Position numbers and translations under genes: made by a program. From the NCBI GenBank assembly GCA_007570785.1, contig ML660777.1, positions 5,526,587 to 5,590,586 on the forward strand: DNA of 64,000 nt, read 5' to 3'. The notes beneath the pieces are model-generated. The model saw only the letters and a list, made by a program, of their open reading frames with translations. It was not told where the DNA came from and searched no databases. The stretch is from Antilocapra americana (Eukaryota; Chordata; Mammalia; Artiodactyla; Antilocapridae). Below are positions 23,259 through 34,225 of the stretch, one piece after another. Position 1 is the first letter of the stretch; the number at the start of each line of letters is the position of its first letter.

Positions 23259-23412
23259 ATAAAGTGAAAGTGTTGGTTGCTCGGTGGTGCCTGACTCTTT
23301 GTGACCCCATGGATTGTAGCCCGCCAGACTTCTCTGTCCATGGAATTCTCCAGGCAAGAATACTGGAGTGGGTAGCCAATCCCTTCTCCAGGGGATCTTC
23401 CCAACCCAGGGA
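23259..23412 (-). mobile_element. Bov-A SINE body in Tigger1
   Basis: Minus-strand body 'ggttgctcggtggtgcctg' to 'gggatcttcccaacccaggg'. It runs directly into the SINE at 23413. Tigger sequence 'tgtaaacata' occurs at its left and again to the right of the block, as a target duplication would. Confidence 0.8.
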
Positions 23413-23712
23413 TTTATTTTTATTTTTGGCTATGCTGGGTCTTCGTTGTTACGTGAGCTTTTCTCTAGCTGTGGCGAGCAAGGGCTACTCTTTGCTGCAG
23501 TGTGCGGGCTTCTCATTGCAGGGGCTTCTCGGGTTGCAGGACACAGGCTCTGGGGCGCATGAATTCAGTAACTGCAGCTCCTGAGCTCTAGAGCACAAGC
23601 TCAATAGTTACAGTGCATGAGCTTCAGCTGCTCCACAGCATGTAGGATCTTCCCAGATTAGGAACTGTACCTGTGTCTCCTGCACTGGCAGGCAGATTCT
23701 TTATCACTGAGC
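23413..23712 (-). mobile_element. CHR-2-type SINE
   Basis: Minus-strand copy: 'tttggctatgctgggtcttcg', 'gagcaagggctactctttgc', 'cttctcattgcaggggcttc', 'catgtaggatcttcccagat', ending in a tRNA-like head. The long GC-rich body is diagnostic of the CHR-2 family. To its right a short duplication of 'tgtaaacatagctttat' is present. Confidence 0.8.
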
Positions 23713-23875
23713 CTGTAAACATAGCTTTATCACTGAAGTCCTGTAAACATAGCTTTTATATGCAACGGGAAACTGAAAAACTCCTGTGACTCACTTTATC
23801 ACAATATAACTTTATTATGGTGGTTCTGCAGCTGAACCCACAAGATCACCTGAACTTTAAACATAAACATTGAAA

Positions 23876-24395
23876 GTAGTGTGGAAAGCAAACCCTGAGG
23901 TGACCCATGGTGATTTCCCATCTCCTGATGTCCACGCCTTTGAATCGCCCCCAATGCTTGGGTAAGAATCAGACCTGTGATTTGTTAGCCAGCAGAATGT
24001 GGCAAAGTGGGTGGGGTGTCCCTCTGTGGTTATATGGTGTTATATAAGACTGTTTCAGCAGCCCTGAGCAAGAGATCCTCCTCTCTTGGTTAAGGAAGTG
24101 AGCGGCCAGGTTGAGGAAACCCACTGAGCAGCCTTTGATCAACAGTCAGCAAAAGCCTGGGGTCCTCAGTCATACAGCCCCAGGAAAGGAATTTTGTCAA
24201 CAAGGTGAATGAGCTTAGAAGTAGACTCTGCCCCAGTCAAGTCTCCAGGTGAGAACACAGCCCACTGACACCCTGATTGCAGTCTGGCAAGACCCTAAAC
24301 AGAGAACCCAGTTGAGCTGTCTCATGCTTCTGATTCAGAGAAGTTGTGACTTGTTTTAGCTGCTAAATTTGTGATAATTTGTGATGCAGAGATAC
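23876..24395 (+). mobile_element. MaLR-type solo LTR (MLT1-like)
   Basis: Contains 'agcagaatgtggcaaagtg', 'gttatataagactg', 'aggtgaatgagcttagaag' and the ending 'gacttgttttagctgctaaatttgtg'. Old and diverged. Confidence 0.7.
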
Positions 24396-24697
24396 AAGTG
24401 GCATGGTAAACAAAATTCACAATTCTACAAACACATATGGAGAACTAGATCTAGATCTGAGCCTGGCATAGAATAGACCTTGACAGCATAGCTAAACAGA
24501 GCTGCTATGCCCATATAAAGATCAGAAAGGAAGGCAAGAGTTTAATGCCTAGTTCCAAGAATATCACAATCTGTTTGAAGGAAAATGGACATGTGATTAA
24601 CTCTGATGAATAACGAAAATAAACAGTAACACAGGTACAAGCAACATGACAAGATGCACCAAAAAGGGTCTGTATCAATAGAAATCTTTGCAAGTTA

Positions 24698-25050
24698 CAG
24701 GAAACTCAAATTAAAAAAAAAAAAAAGACTGGAAAGGAATTCACTGATTCACAAAACTGAAGTCTGGAGGTAGGGCTAGCCTCAAGCATAATTGTATCCA
24801 CCCTCAGAAATTTTCTAGGCTCTTCCCTTCTAAGTGTGTCACTTTTACACTTGGGCAGGCTGCCCCCGTGTTGACAAATAACAGCCACAGAGGTCACACG
24901 GTACCATGAAATACAGAAGTTTCTCTTTCATAAGCCCCAGTGAAAGTCTCCATGCAGCTCATTGGCGGGACTGAATCATAAACACACGCACCCTTCAGCC
25001 AGCTCCATGCCGTAGCCAATCAGAGTTCGGCCCTGGAGCAAAGACTGAGT
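24698..25050 (+). mobile_element. Old interspersed repeat, family uncertain
   Basis: 'caggaaactcaaattaa', 'gaagtctggaggtagggctagcctc' and the distal 'ctcattggcggg' ... 'agccaatcag' recall a common mammal-wide repeat that I cannot name with confidence. The two CCAAT words at 24961 and 25016 are probably part of it. Confidence 0.45.
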
Positions 25051-26348
25051 CATTCCTTTAAAACCACACAGATGGTAATGCTGCACAGAGGTGCTTCCTC
25101 CACAGGAAAATCTGAAGGTAACTCGTGGGAGTCAAAGGAAACTAATGCAAAGGCAGTCACCAAGCAACACGGATCATGGGGCCCCACTAATTCTGAGTTG
25201 GGAGATCATGGATATAACATATAACGAAATAAAACTATACACTGCATGAAGGGTATAGGAGGACACTGCATATACTAGTTTCCTAACAGTTCAGTAAGTA
25301 CAAAATTATTTCAAATTAAAAAGTGAAAAACATTTTATTTTGTACTCTGGATTAGACAGATAAGACCAACCATCATAGCTTAAAAACAAATAGGTTTTGT
25401 AAATGTGATAATAAAAAACAGACTTATAGGAGTAAGATTTGTGAATTTTGAAAGGAACCACTTATTGAAATCAATTTCTATAGGAAACATACTCTTTCAG
25501 AAGAAAAAAAAATAAGGTTAGGTTTACATTTGATGGAGGCATTTAGCTCCTCTAGTTTCAGCCAAGAAACTTTCCAGTCCACTTCAGTGTTGAGCTGTAT
25601 ATATTGATTGAATTGACTAGAAAATTGGTGCAAGGGTCAGAGAAACAGAGATGCTATATCAGGAATTCAGCAAAGATTGGAGGTGTCAGGATAAAATATG
25701 AGGCGAGAGGAATTTAGGCCAGTGAGGAGATAAATTGCAGAAGGGGAATGCCAGAGAAAATTTATATGAGAGAGAAAAGAATTTTTTAGCAAGAACAAAG
25801 TTTAAAAGCAAGGAAAAGTCTAAAAGATATTGACTCTGTGGTTAGGTGCAAAAAAGAAATGGGGAAATAAGAAAGCATAGTAGATCTTTTGATGAAAACC
25901 TTTAATTGTGTGGCTTCCATTCTTTTCAACCATATAGAACAACACAAAAATATGCTTTTCTGTAATCAGACATGTTGGTGGGTCACTGTTTCGTGAATAA
26001 CTGAATACTAAATATGGTAAGAAAATATCCAATATCTTCTACACAAACATTTCACAAGGTAAATACCATTTTTCAAAGAATATGAATAGAATGTTATAAA
26101 CATAACATTAAAATAATACTGAAAAAATAAGGCACCTAGTAGAAGTGGCTGATTTCAGGATGGGGACAGAGAAGACGATATGAAACTGGAACATTATATG
26201 GTGCCAGGAAATAAGGAGGTGCTTTAAAAAAATGATGGGGACAGGTCAAAAGGAAGAAGCTCTCAATAGCCAAATATGCTATAATTTGGGCAACAAAATA
26301 ACAACAGTAATGGATTATAACACAGAATAAAGTAAATATTCATGAGTC
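25051..26348. other. AT-rich unique sequence
   Basis: No supported gene. 26150-26345 looks like a decayed LINE but could not be assigned. Confidence 0.4.
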
Positions 26349-26562
26349 TGTGCTTAAGCCACTTCAGTTGTGCGCAACTCTCTGTGACCCTACGAACTTA
26401 GCCCGCCAGGCTCCTCTGTCCATGGGATTTTCCAGGCAATACTGGAGTGGGTAGCCATCCCCTCCTCCAGGGGATCTTCCTGACCCAGGGATCAAAAGTT
26501 GAGTCTCCTGTGTCCTCTGCATTGAAGGCAGATTCTTTACCGCTGAGCCATTAGGGAAGTCC
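26349..26562 (-). mobile_element. Bov-tA SINE
   Basis: Minus-strand copy, 'cacttcagttgtgcgcaac' to 'accgctgagccattagggaa'; contains a small duplication (ctcctgtgtcctctgc) in the head. Confidence 0.9.
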
Positions 26563-27059
26563 ATCTGATGCTAATCACTGGGTGTCAAAAATGAAAGCCT
26601 CTCTGTCCAGTGGGGATCTTCTTTAACAGACATCAAATCAAGTAATTTATCTATACAGTTTCCAACCCTTCAGTCATCTGAATATCACCTCTCTGATTTT
26701 TGCCATATCTGCATGCCGATTATACTTTTATCGACTGGATTTTTCTTTTTAAATATCTCCATGTTCTCCAAGGTTATTTTAAAAGAAATATTTATATAAC
26801 TACTATGAATGGAAAATGGGAATCACCTGCTATAAATAGAAGAAAATTATAAATGTAAATAAATATCTAAAATACTTAAATGTCTATCTATAGCCCACAT
26901 AAAATTATCTCACATACCACTAGTGGTATGCACGGCACAGTTTGGAAAATACTGGTACAATCTAAAAAATGTAGACACATCGAACTTTTAAGGATTTACT
27001 ATCCACACAGAGGAAAGACTTAACAATCAAAGAATTGGTTAAGGCGATTTTAGAGACAG
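26563..27059. other. AT-rich unique sequence with an 18-bp palindrome
   Basis: 26913-26930 is a perfect 18-base palindrome, cataccactagtggtatg. Otherwise nothing recognised. Confidence 0.5.
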
Positions 27060-27560
27060 AATGTGCAGTAGTCAGGAGAAACTAGATTGAGCCACAATAA
27101 CAAAAAGTCCCCAGGTCTCCTTGGCTCGATGCCACCTAAATTTATTTCTCAATCACAGAGTCCACTGTGGGGGCCTGATAACCCTCCAAGCAAACTGTCC
27201 TCACTCAAGGTCAAAGCCGATGGAGGCTTTACCATCATGTAGCTGCAATTTCCTGAACTTGTGACTCTCTCAATTTATGAGGTGAGGTAGGGAAGCCTGG
27301 AGAATTATGTACATCTGAGCACCTCACTGCCTCAGCCCATAAGCAACACATTTTTCAGGATTAATCACAGTCCTGCCCAGCTGCCAGAGAGGCTGGAAAG
27401 TGCACTCCTTTCTCAAGGATGGGAGTGAGCACTACGAGTCTCTACCAAATATGGGTTGGGAAGATTAAGCGACTGGTCCAGAAGAAAACAATCTCCAGGG
27501 AGAAATATATCTGGGAATAGGAAGAGAGAACAGCCAAGGGAATAGAACCGAATGGATAAG
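27060..27560 (+). mobile_element. Old interspersed repeat (tentative)
   Basis: 'tttatttctcaatcacagag' followed by 'caaactgtcctcactcaagg' resembles a widespread mammalian repeat that has a 'tttatttctcactcac' core. Family not assigned. Confidence 0.3.
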
Positions 27561-27689
27561 AGGTATTATCAGATCATATGTGCAGCTCTGATGAATAAAG
27601 CCTAAAATGTGCCTGGGGATCTCCTAATGTAGAAGTAAGAGATGATATTATTCACCTCTTCAATGACAAGAGAAATAGAAATAATCACC

Positions 27690-28135
27690 ATATTTGTAGG
27701 TAGAATTCTCCTCTGCTTATGCATTTTAATATAAAATATATGTATTTTCTTTTTTAAGACAATTTTTATTAAATGATAGTTGCTGTATATACAACATTAT
27801 ATAAGTTACAGGTATACAATAGTGACTCACAATTCTTAAAAGTCATACTTCATTGTAATCATGAAATGCTGGCTGTATTCCCCAAGTTGTACAATATATC
27901 TTGGTAGCTTACTTTATACCTAATAGTTTGTACTTCTAACCCCTCAACCCCTGTCCCTCCTCCCTTCCCTCTCCACACTGGTAACCACTAATTTACTCTC
28001 TATATCTGTGAGTCTACTTCTTTGTTGTTATCTTCACTAGTTTTCCATTTATTTTTTTAGATTCCACATGTCAGTGAGATCATACAGTATTTGTCTTTCT
28101 CTGACTTATTTCACTTAGCATAATGCCCTCCGAGG
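27690..28135 (-). mobile_element. L1 LINE 3' end
   Basis: Complement of an L1MA/L1MB-like 3' end: 'acaatttttattaaatgatag', 'ttgtacaatatatcttggtag', 'ccacactggtaaccactaa', 'gattccacatgtcagtgagatc', 'cacttagcataatgccctcc'. Confidence 0.82.
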
Positions 28136-28678
28136 TCAGCCAGGTTGCTGCTAAACCCTCTGCTTATGCCTTAATTCAGGTCAACACAAATCTGTTGGAC
28201 TCTTCAATGTGTAAGAAAAATTTCCACACTCTAAGCATATTCATTATAAATTATAAAAATAATTTAATTTTTTTGTCCATGGGAAGTCCATGGGAAGACT
28301 CCATATATCTTCATCAGAAACATTTGAGAGTCTCAGCTCCATTTGTAAAGAAACCAGAGGAACAGTGTTTCCAGGATGCACCACATTTTGGATTTAACGC
28401 TTCGCCTATGCTTTAGGAATTTCCCGCTGCTTCTACATGGGAGTGAGGGAATGAGGACAAGCAGGAACATCTTCCAGAAAGTGCAGCCACGGGAGCACAG
28501 ACCCAACAAGTACCTTCTCTCTCCTTAACTGTCAGTCACTAGCTTCAAGGAGTGAGGCTCTTTGAGGATTAGGAAGAATGAGAACTTCTACATCACTTAC
28601 TGAACCTACATAACCCAAACACAGATACTAGCACACTATTTCTGAACATCAATTTAGAGTGTACAAAGGCCCTCGAAG
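28136..28678. other. Unique sequence, nothing recognised
   Basis: A short direct repeat of 'gtccatgggaa' occurs at about 28276-28297. The frame 28123-28416 begins in the L1 and is not supported. Confidence 0.4.
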
Positions 28679-28886
28679 GAGCTTCCCTGATGGCTCAGCC
28701 GGTAAAGATTCTGCCTGCAATGCGGGAGACGCAGTTTTGATCCCTGGGTTGGGGAGATCCCTTGGAGATGGGAATGGCTACCCACTCCACTATTCTTATC
28801 TGGAGAATCCCACAGACAGAGGAGTCTGGTGGGCTACAGCCCATAGGGGTGTAAAGAGTCGGACAGGACTGAATGACTAACACTTA
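28679..28886 (+). mobile_element. Bov-tA SINE
   Basis: Head 'gagcttccctgatggctcagc', 'gttttgatccctgggttggg', body, end 'gagtcggacaggactgaatg'. Confidence 0.93.
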
Positions 28887-28892
28887 AGCCCT

Positions 28893-29080
28893 ATAACACC
28901 ATTTTTTCATTTCATCTCTGCAACAGTCCTGTGAAATAAGAACTATTGTCTCCATGTACTGGAGAAGAAAACTCAGAGAAGTTTGGGGCTAGGCCTCCGG
29001 TCATATTTCTAGTTCGGGGCGAAGCCAGGCCTGCGATATAGTCCTCTTGACTCCAGGTGTTCCTTTCACTGCCTGGTAGA
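28893..29080 (-). mobile_element. MIR SINE
   Basis: MIR complement: 'catctctgcaacagtcctg', 'aagaactattgtctccat', 'gagaagaaaactcagagaag', then 'gccaggcctgcgatatag'. Diverged. Confidence 0.7.
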
Positions 29081-30230
29081 TTTATCTCTCTGCCAAAAAA
29101 GAATTTCTTGGCTATTATGAATGTTTAAAAAACTAAAGGAAAATATGTAATAACAGTAAAGAAGTGTTTATGATGTCAAGGTGAATGACAGAGTAGACCT
29201 GTCTATGTGACTCCAGCTCTGTGAAAAGATGCACAGCAGCTATGCCAAAATCCTCTCCAGGGCACTGTGAGCACAGTGGGACTTGCGGAACACTTTTGAA
29301 AGGGCAGGTTGACTCTTGGGGCTTCTTGGTTCATATTTTCAAGGGCCTCTTTCTTTCTCTCCATCTCTTTCCCCTAGAACAAACCTTAAAACTCAACGGC
29401 TCTGAGAGATCCACTGTCAGGTCAAAAACGCAACACACAAACCACAAGGAGGGAAGTTCAGTCCTCAGCTCAAGTCTGTGCTAACAGGCCCAGGTGGACC
29501 CATTCAAGCGAAGACTCTCCTGGAGCAAACTGGCATTTGGAACCCTGGGACAGAAGCCTCTACGGAGACAGTGATGCAGAGGAAAGGTCTCTGTTCTCAT
29601 CTTCAAATGGGAGGGGAAGGGAGGCATGGCAGCTGAGCTGCCTATCTAGATCTTTGGGGGTTTTCAAAAGCCAAATTCACCCAAACCACATCTGCCGCTT
29701 TCAAAATGACTCCAGAATACTTTCTGCACAAAAGCCACTTCGGTGTTTGGAGGCAGTGAATTTAAAGAAGTGAAAGTGTTACAGTGACAAGAAAGAGGCA
29801 ACTGACCTGGCAGAGACAGAGTCAGGTCCACAGTGAACAGACTAGGAGGAATATCAAACCAAGTATGTGTCTACAAACAGCTTTAGACAATTAACCTACG
29901 GACGTATCTCACAAGGAAATTCTGAACCGGATGGAATGGATCAACCTCATCTGGATCCTGATTCAAACCCTCATTTATGAGACTGGGGAAATCTGAACAC
30001 TGACTGAAGAGTTAATGATATTAATGGTAAAATTTTTTAGGGCGATAATGGTATTGTGGCCCTGTTTTTTTTTAAGAGTCCTTATTCTTTAGAGTTACTA
30101 AATATGACATATGGCGGTATCTACAGGGAAAATGAAACGCTGTCTGGAATTTACTTTAATATAGTCCTGAAGTGGGGGCGGAGGAGGAGTTAGGCACATA
30201 GAAGAAGTAAGTTGGCTAATTAGCAACTGT
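29081..30230. other. Unique sequence, nothing recognised
   Basis: Frames at 29221-29484 and 29537-29773 have no coding support. No repeat recognised. Confidence 0.4.
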
Positions 30231-30375
30231 TGGGAATTCCCTGGCAGTTCAGTGGTTAGGATTTCACACTGTCACTGCTAAGGACCCAGGTTCAGTCCCT
30301 GGTCGGGGAACGAAGATTCCAAAGCCTAAGACTGTGTAAAGCTGAGTGATGCGGCCCCCCACCCCAAAAAAGAAA
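30231..30375 (+). mobile_element. tRNA-Glu-derived SINE (CHR type)
   Basis: 'gggaattccctggcagttcag', 'ggttcagtccctggtcgggg', ending 'gatgcggccccccacccc' and a short A-rich tail. Confidence 0.88.
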
Positions 30376-30951
30376 ACAAACGATGTAATTGTTAAACCAC
30401 AGGTGATGGGTATATGAGGAATCTACTTTGGGCTACGTTTAAATTTTTCTAAAAGATAATCTCAAAAAAGTTTACAGGGTTTTCAGTGTAGCTATAGCTT
30501 CTGTTTCACTAGCCTCTCTTCCTCTTTTTTAGTAATAGCCCCTCCCCCTTTGCTTTGAGAAACTGCCCCTCTTCGGGTCTCTCTGGTTCCCTCGGGGACC
30601 ACCAGCCACCAGCCACAGGGCCCCATCCACCTTGGCCCTGTCAGAGCCCTGTGGGGCTTCGTGTGTGGATTCCCATGAGACAGAAGTTCTGTCTTTTCTC
30701 TGGGTTTTCTCACTAAGATCATTTAAACCTGGAGTTCCTGGCAACCATATGTAATCCTGAGGTGGGAGAGAATGAACCTGTCTGAGACACTCAGGGACAA
30801 GAGAGTGGGGCTGAGGCAGGTTGGAGAGGGGAGGAGGGGAAAGGGAGAATAAAGGATATGCAGACAGCTTTTCAATCCAAGGATCCAGGGTCCAATTCCA
30901 CCTAATGTCCACTTAGGGCATTCCAATGTCCTGAGTTGTGGCTGAGCACCA
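30376..30951. other. Unique or unassigned sequence
   Basis: 30490-30925 is C/T-rich on the plus strand with overlapping minus-strand frames (30492-30926), but no start or splice structure supports a gene. It may be an old LTR. Confidence 0.35.
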
Positions 30952-31320
30952 AAGAATTGATGCTTTCAAACTGTGGTGCTGGAGAAGACTCTTGAGTCCC
31001 TTGGTCTGCAAGCAGATCAGTCAATCCTGAAGGAATTCAACTCTGAGTATTCATTGGAAGGACTAATGTTGAGGCTGAAACTCCAATACTTTGGCCACCT
31101 GATGCGAACAGCCAACTCTGAGGAAAGACCCTGATGCTGGGAAAGACTGAAGGCAAAAGGAGAAGGGGGTGGCAGGGGATGACATGATGGTTATATAGCA
31201 TCACCAACTCAGTGAACATGAGTGAACAAACTCTGGGAGACAGTGAAGGGCAAGGAAGCCTGGTGTGCTACAGTCCGTGGGGTTACAAAGAGCTGGACAT
31301 GACTTAGCGACTGAACCAAA
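30952..31320 (+). mobile_element. ART2A (Bov-B-derived) element
   Basis: Follows ART2A: 'ctggagaagactcttgagtcc', 'actccaatactttggccacc', 'agaccctgatgctgggaaag', 'gcctggtgtgctacagtcc', 'gctggacatgacttagcgac'. Truncated 5' relative to longer copies. Confidence 0.9.
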
Positions 31321-31329
31321 AAGTTGTGG

Positions 31330-32005
31330 GAGTCACTGAATTCTCCCATAAGGGCTTTAAATGCCAGAGGTTTACTCTAGCCTGGGTCTCTTACCAGAAC
31401 TCCAGACTCAAATAACCTTGCAGATGTGACTAACTTCAGGATCTTGAGAAGGGAAGATTATCCTGAATAATCTGGGGGAGTCCAGTATAATCATAAATCT
31501 CCTTATAAGAAGGAAGGCATGAGGATCTGAGAAAGGACAATGAAGCAAAGGTTGGAGTGGTGCACTCAGCAGATGGAGGAAGGGGCCACAAGTCAAGGAA
31601 TGCAGGCAGCCTCTGGGGCTGCCAGGAAACAAAGTCTCCCCTAGACTCTCCACAAGGAACAGACCTTAATTTTAGGACTTCTGATCTTCAAAACTATGCA
31701 ATAATAAATATGTGTTGTTTGGCTACTGAGTCGCTCAGTCATGTCCAACTCTTTGCCACCCCAAGGACTATAGTCCACCAGGCTTCTCTGTTCATGGGAT
31801 TTTTCAGGCAAGAATACTGGAGTAGGTTATCATTTCCTTCTCTAGGGGATCTTCCCGACACAGGGACTGAGCCCATGTCTGCTGTGTCTCCTCCATTGCA
31901 AGCAGATTCTTTACCCACTGAGCCATCGGGGAAGCCACACACGTGTTGTCTTAGCCTACTAAATTTGTGACAATTCATGACAGCAAGAATAGGAAATGAA
32001 TATAC
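31330..32005 (+). mobile_element. MaLR-type LTR (MLT1-like) split by a SINE
   Basis: 'ccttgcagatgtgactaac', 'gggaagattatcctgaataatc', 'gatggaggaaggggccac', 'ggaatgcaggcagcctctg', 'aataataaatatgtgttg' and, after the SINE, 'ttagcctactaaatttgtgac' and 'aggaaatgaatat'. Confidence 0.75.
31720..31937 (-). mobile_element. Bov-tA SINE inside the LTR
   Basis: Minus-strand copy from 'gagtcgctcagtcatgtcc' to 'ccactgagccatcggggaag'. Probable target duplication 'gtgttgt' on either side (atatgtgttgt / cacgtgttgt). Confidence 0.92.
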
Positions 32006-32029
32006 CAATATCTGCTCACTCTCTCCCCC

Positions 32030-32545
32030 CGGAAGTCTAATAGGCATGTCAAGCTTGATGTATCCAAACTGAACACCTGGTCTTCACCCCAAGCCTGCTA
32101 CACCCACAGCTTCCATGCTTTCCACCTAAAGCAATTCCATCCTTCCAGTCACTGCTTAGGACAGACACCTTGAGCCATCCTAGACCCTCCCACCTGCCAT
32201 AGCCCCTCCAAGGGAAGTCATGTTAACTCCCCGCTCCAAGGCTCTGTCCACACATCTCTGTCTCCATAATGCTCACCCTGACCACCCTATTGCAGCTACC
32301 TGCTCCCACATCCACCTCCCTTGGGCACATTTCTTTTTCCTGCTCTACTTTTCCCCTTTTCTAACACATTATAAAATGTACTTACCTATAACGTTTATTC
32401 CTTATTTTCTGCATTTTCCTGCTACAACATAAGCTTCATGGGGGCTGAGAACTTGATTTGATTCAGTGATATATTCCAAGTACCTAGAATAATGCTTGGC
32501 ATAGAGTAGGTGCTCATTAAGTATGAGCAGAATGAACACATGAAA
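32030..32545 (+). mobile_element. L2 LINE fragment with internal deletion
   Basis: Aligns with L2 ORF2 ('ctaataggcatgtcaagc', 'tgaacacctggtcttcaccc', 'ccatccttccagtcactgc'), then jumps to the 3' end ('ctgaccaccctattgcagc', 'cttggcatagagtaggtgctc'). No intact frame. Confidence 0.78.
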
Positions 32546-33588
32546 GTTGATTTTTGTTCTATTCCAGCCACTTGCCATCAGGAAACTCCTCATATACCTC
32601 TATTGACTTGAGTTACCATTCTCACTAGAAGACTTTGCTAATGGTGACGGATGTTTTATACTACCCACCTTTGGAGAAAGGGTGAGCATCTCTACTTGTG
32701 ATCACTGTTCATGCATCTGGACAAAAATACCAATCGACAGATTTCCCATTATATTTCCCACATATAAGGACTTGCATTTTGCTGGGGTTGCAGTTGTTAT
32801 TTTTAGAGCCTGTTACCGTTTGTGACTTTGCCATTTAGGTTCTGCCAAAGCCTCTGCTTCTGCTCAGCAACCTTTCCGAGAACTGCCATTTGATCATATA
32901 CCAGGCACCTTCTCGGGGCATCTCGTCCCTACGTGATCCAAAACACCACCACGGTTCTCATCCTCAGCTCTGATGTGCCTCCTTGCATCCAGCACAATTC
33001 ACCTCTTGTTCTCTAACTCTGCCACGAAGGGGAATTCTACACTCCCCGCCCTAATGAGTTCCCATAAATGTGCATGAGTTAAAAATACAAAATCCAAGCA
33101 AAAGATTTATCTGGCGTAGAGGGTTCTAATCCCAGGAAAATAAAAATTATAACCACTAATCATGTAATAACTATTTACTTAGTTTTCACTCTTGAAGATT
33201 TTTTGGATATATATAATATTAAAATGTAGATTTAAAAACTAACCAAGGAAATTTATTTTCTAAGGCATTTCAATACCCCAAGTTTGAGTGATCTCAGCTT
33301 ACTTGCAATAACATCTCAGAGAAGTAGTAGTTCAATTTAATGTTGGGAAAATGTACTTGCTGCTGATATTGCAGAAGAATAAGAGAATATGATGTGGACT
33401 TTGATGGAATCCTACTGACTTCCATAAAAATAGTGTCAAGAGAAAGAAAACAGGTTTTCTTTTCTTGATAAAGAGTCTGTAGTGAGTCATATCACATTTA
33501 ATTGGTCTACATAATTTTGAACTATTTTGCATTTGTGTCTTTGGAGAATTTTACTGCAAATTCTTCCATTTATTTCTTCCCTATTCAT
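32546..33588. other. Unique sequence, nothing recognised
   Basis: AT-rich to the right; 32830-33060 is more complex but shows no exon. Confidence 0.4.
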
Positions 33589-34225
33589 TGCCTTTGCTTT
33601 AAATGTGGTAAAATATACATAACATAAAATTTACCATTTTCATATATATAATTCAGTGGCTTTAAGTACATTGTTGCTGTTGTTTAGTTACTAAGTCATG
33701 TCTGACTCTTTTTAGACTCCAGGGGCTGTAGCCCTCCAGGTTCCTCTGCCTCTGTCCATGGGATTTCCCAAGCAAGAATAGGAGAGTGGATTGACATTTC
33801 CTTCTCCAAGGGATCTTCCCAATCCAGGGATTGAATCCGTGTCTCCTACACTGGCAGGTGGGTTCTTCACCACTGAGCCACCAGGGAAGCTTGACATTAA
33901 GTATATCCCCCACTATTTCCAGAACTTTTCATCATCTCAAACAGAAATTCCATATCTGTTTTCTCCAACCCCTAACAACATAAAATCTACTTTCTGTCAC
34001 TGAATGTGCCTGTTCTAGACATCTCATGCAAATGGAATCACATATTTATTCTTCTGTGTCTGGTTTATTTCACTTACCATAATGTTTTAAAGGTTCATTC
34101 ATGTTGTAGTTATGTATCAGAATTTTATTCCCTTCCATGGATGAATAATGTTCCATTGCATGTATCCACCACATTTTGTGTATCCAGGTACTCACTGCCT
34201 TTTAAAAAAAGATTGTGGGTGATCT
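33589..34225 (-). mobile_element. L1M LINE 3' end, split by a SINE
   Basis: Complement of an L1MB/L1MC-like 3' region: 'catacataacataaaatttacc' (one base off), 'attccatatctgttttctcc', 'atgcaaatggaatcacatat', 'tggtttatttcacttacc', 'aatgttccattgcatgtatcc'. The Bov-tA at 33672-33893 separates 'tttaagtacatt' from 'cattaagtatatc'. Confidence 0.82.
33672..33893 (-). mobile_element. Bov-tA SINE inside L1M
   Basis: Minus-strand copy, 'gttactaagtcatgtctgac' to 'ccactgagccaccagggaag'. Likely target duplication around 'ttaagtacat / ttaagtatat'. Confidence 0.92.

Larger units (their letters stand above)
22710..23855 (+). mobile_element. Tigger1-family DNA transposon, internally deleted, SINE-interrupted
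   Basis: Left end matches the Tigger1 terminal and subterminal region ('gagggtttgtagcacctctgg', 'tcacatttttggtaattcctg', 'cagtgatctttgatgttac'). The right part matches the 3' end ('cctcagatgatggttagc', 'gcaataaagtatttttaag', 'cttttatatgcaacggg', 'ctttattatggtggttctg'). Most of the transposase region is gone, as in the non-autonomous derivatives. Three SINE segments (23086-23712) split the 3' part. Confidence 0.8.
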
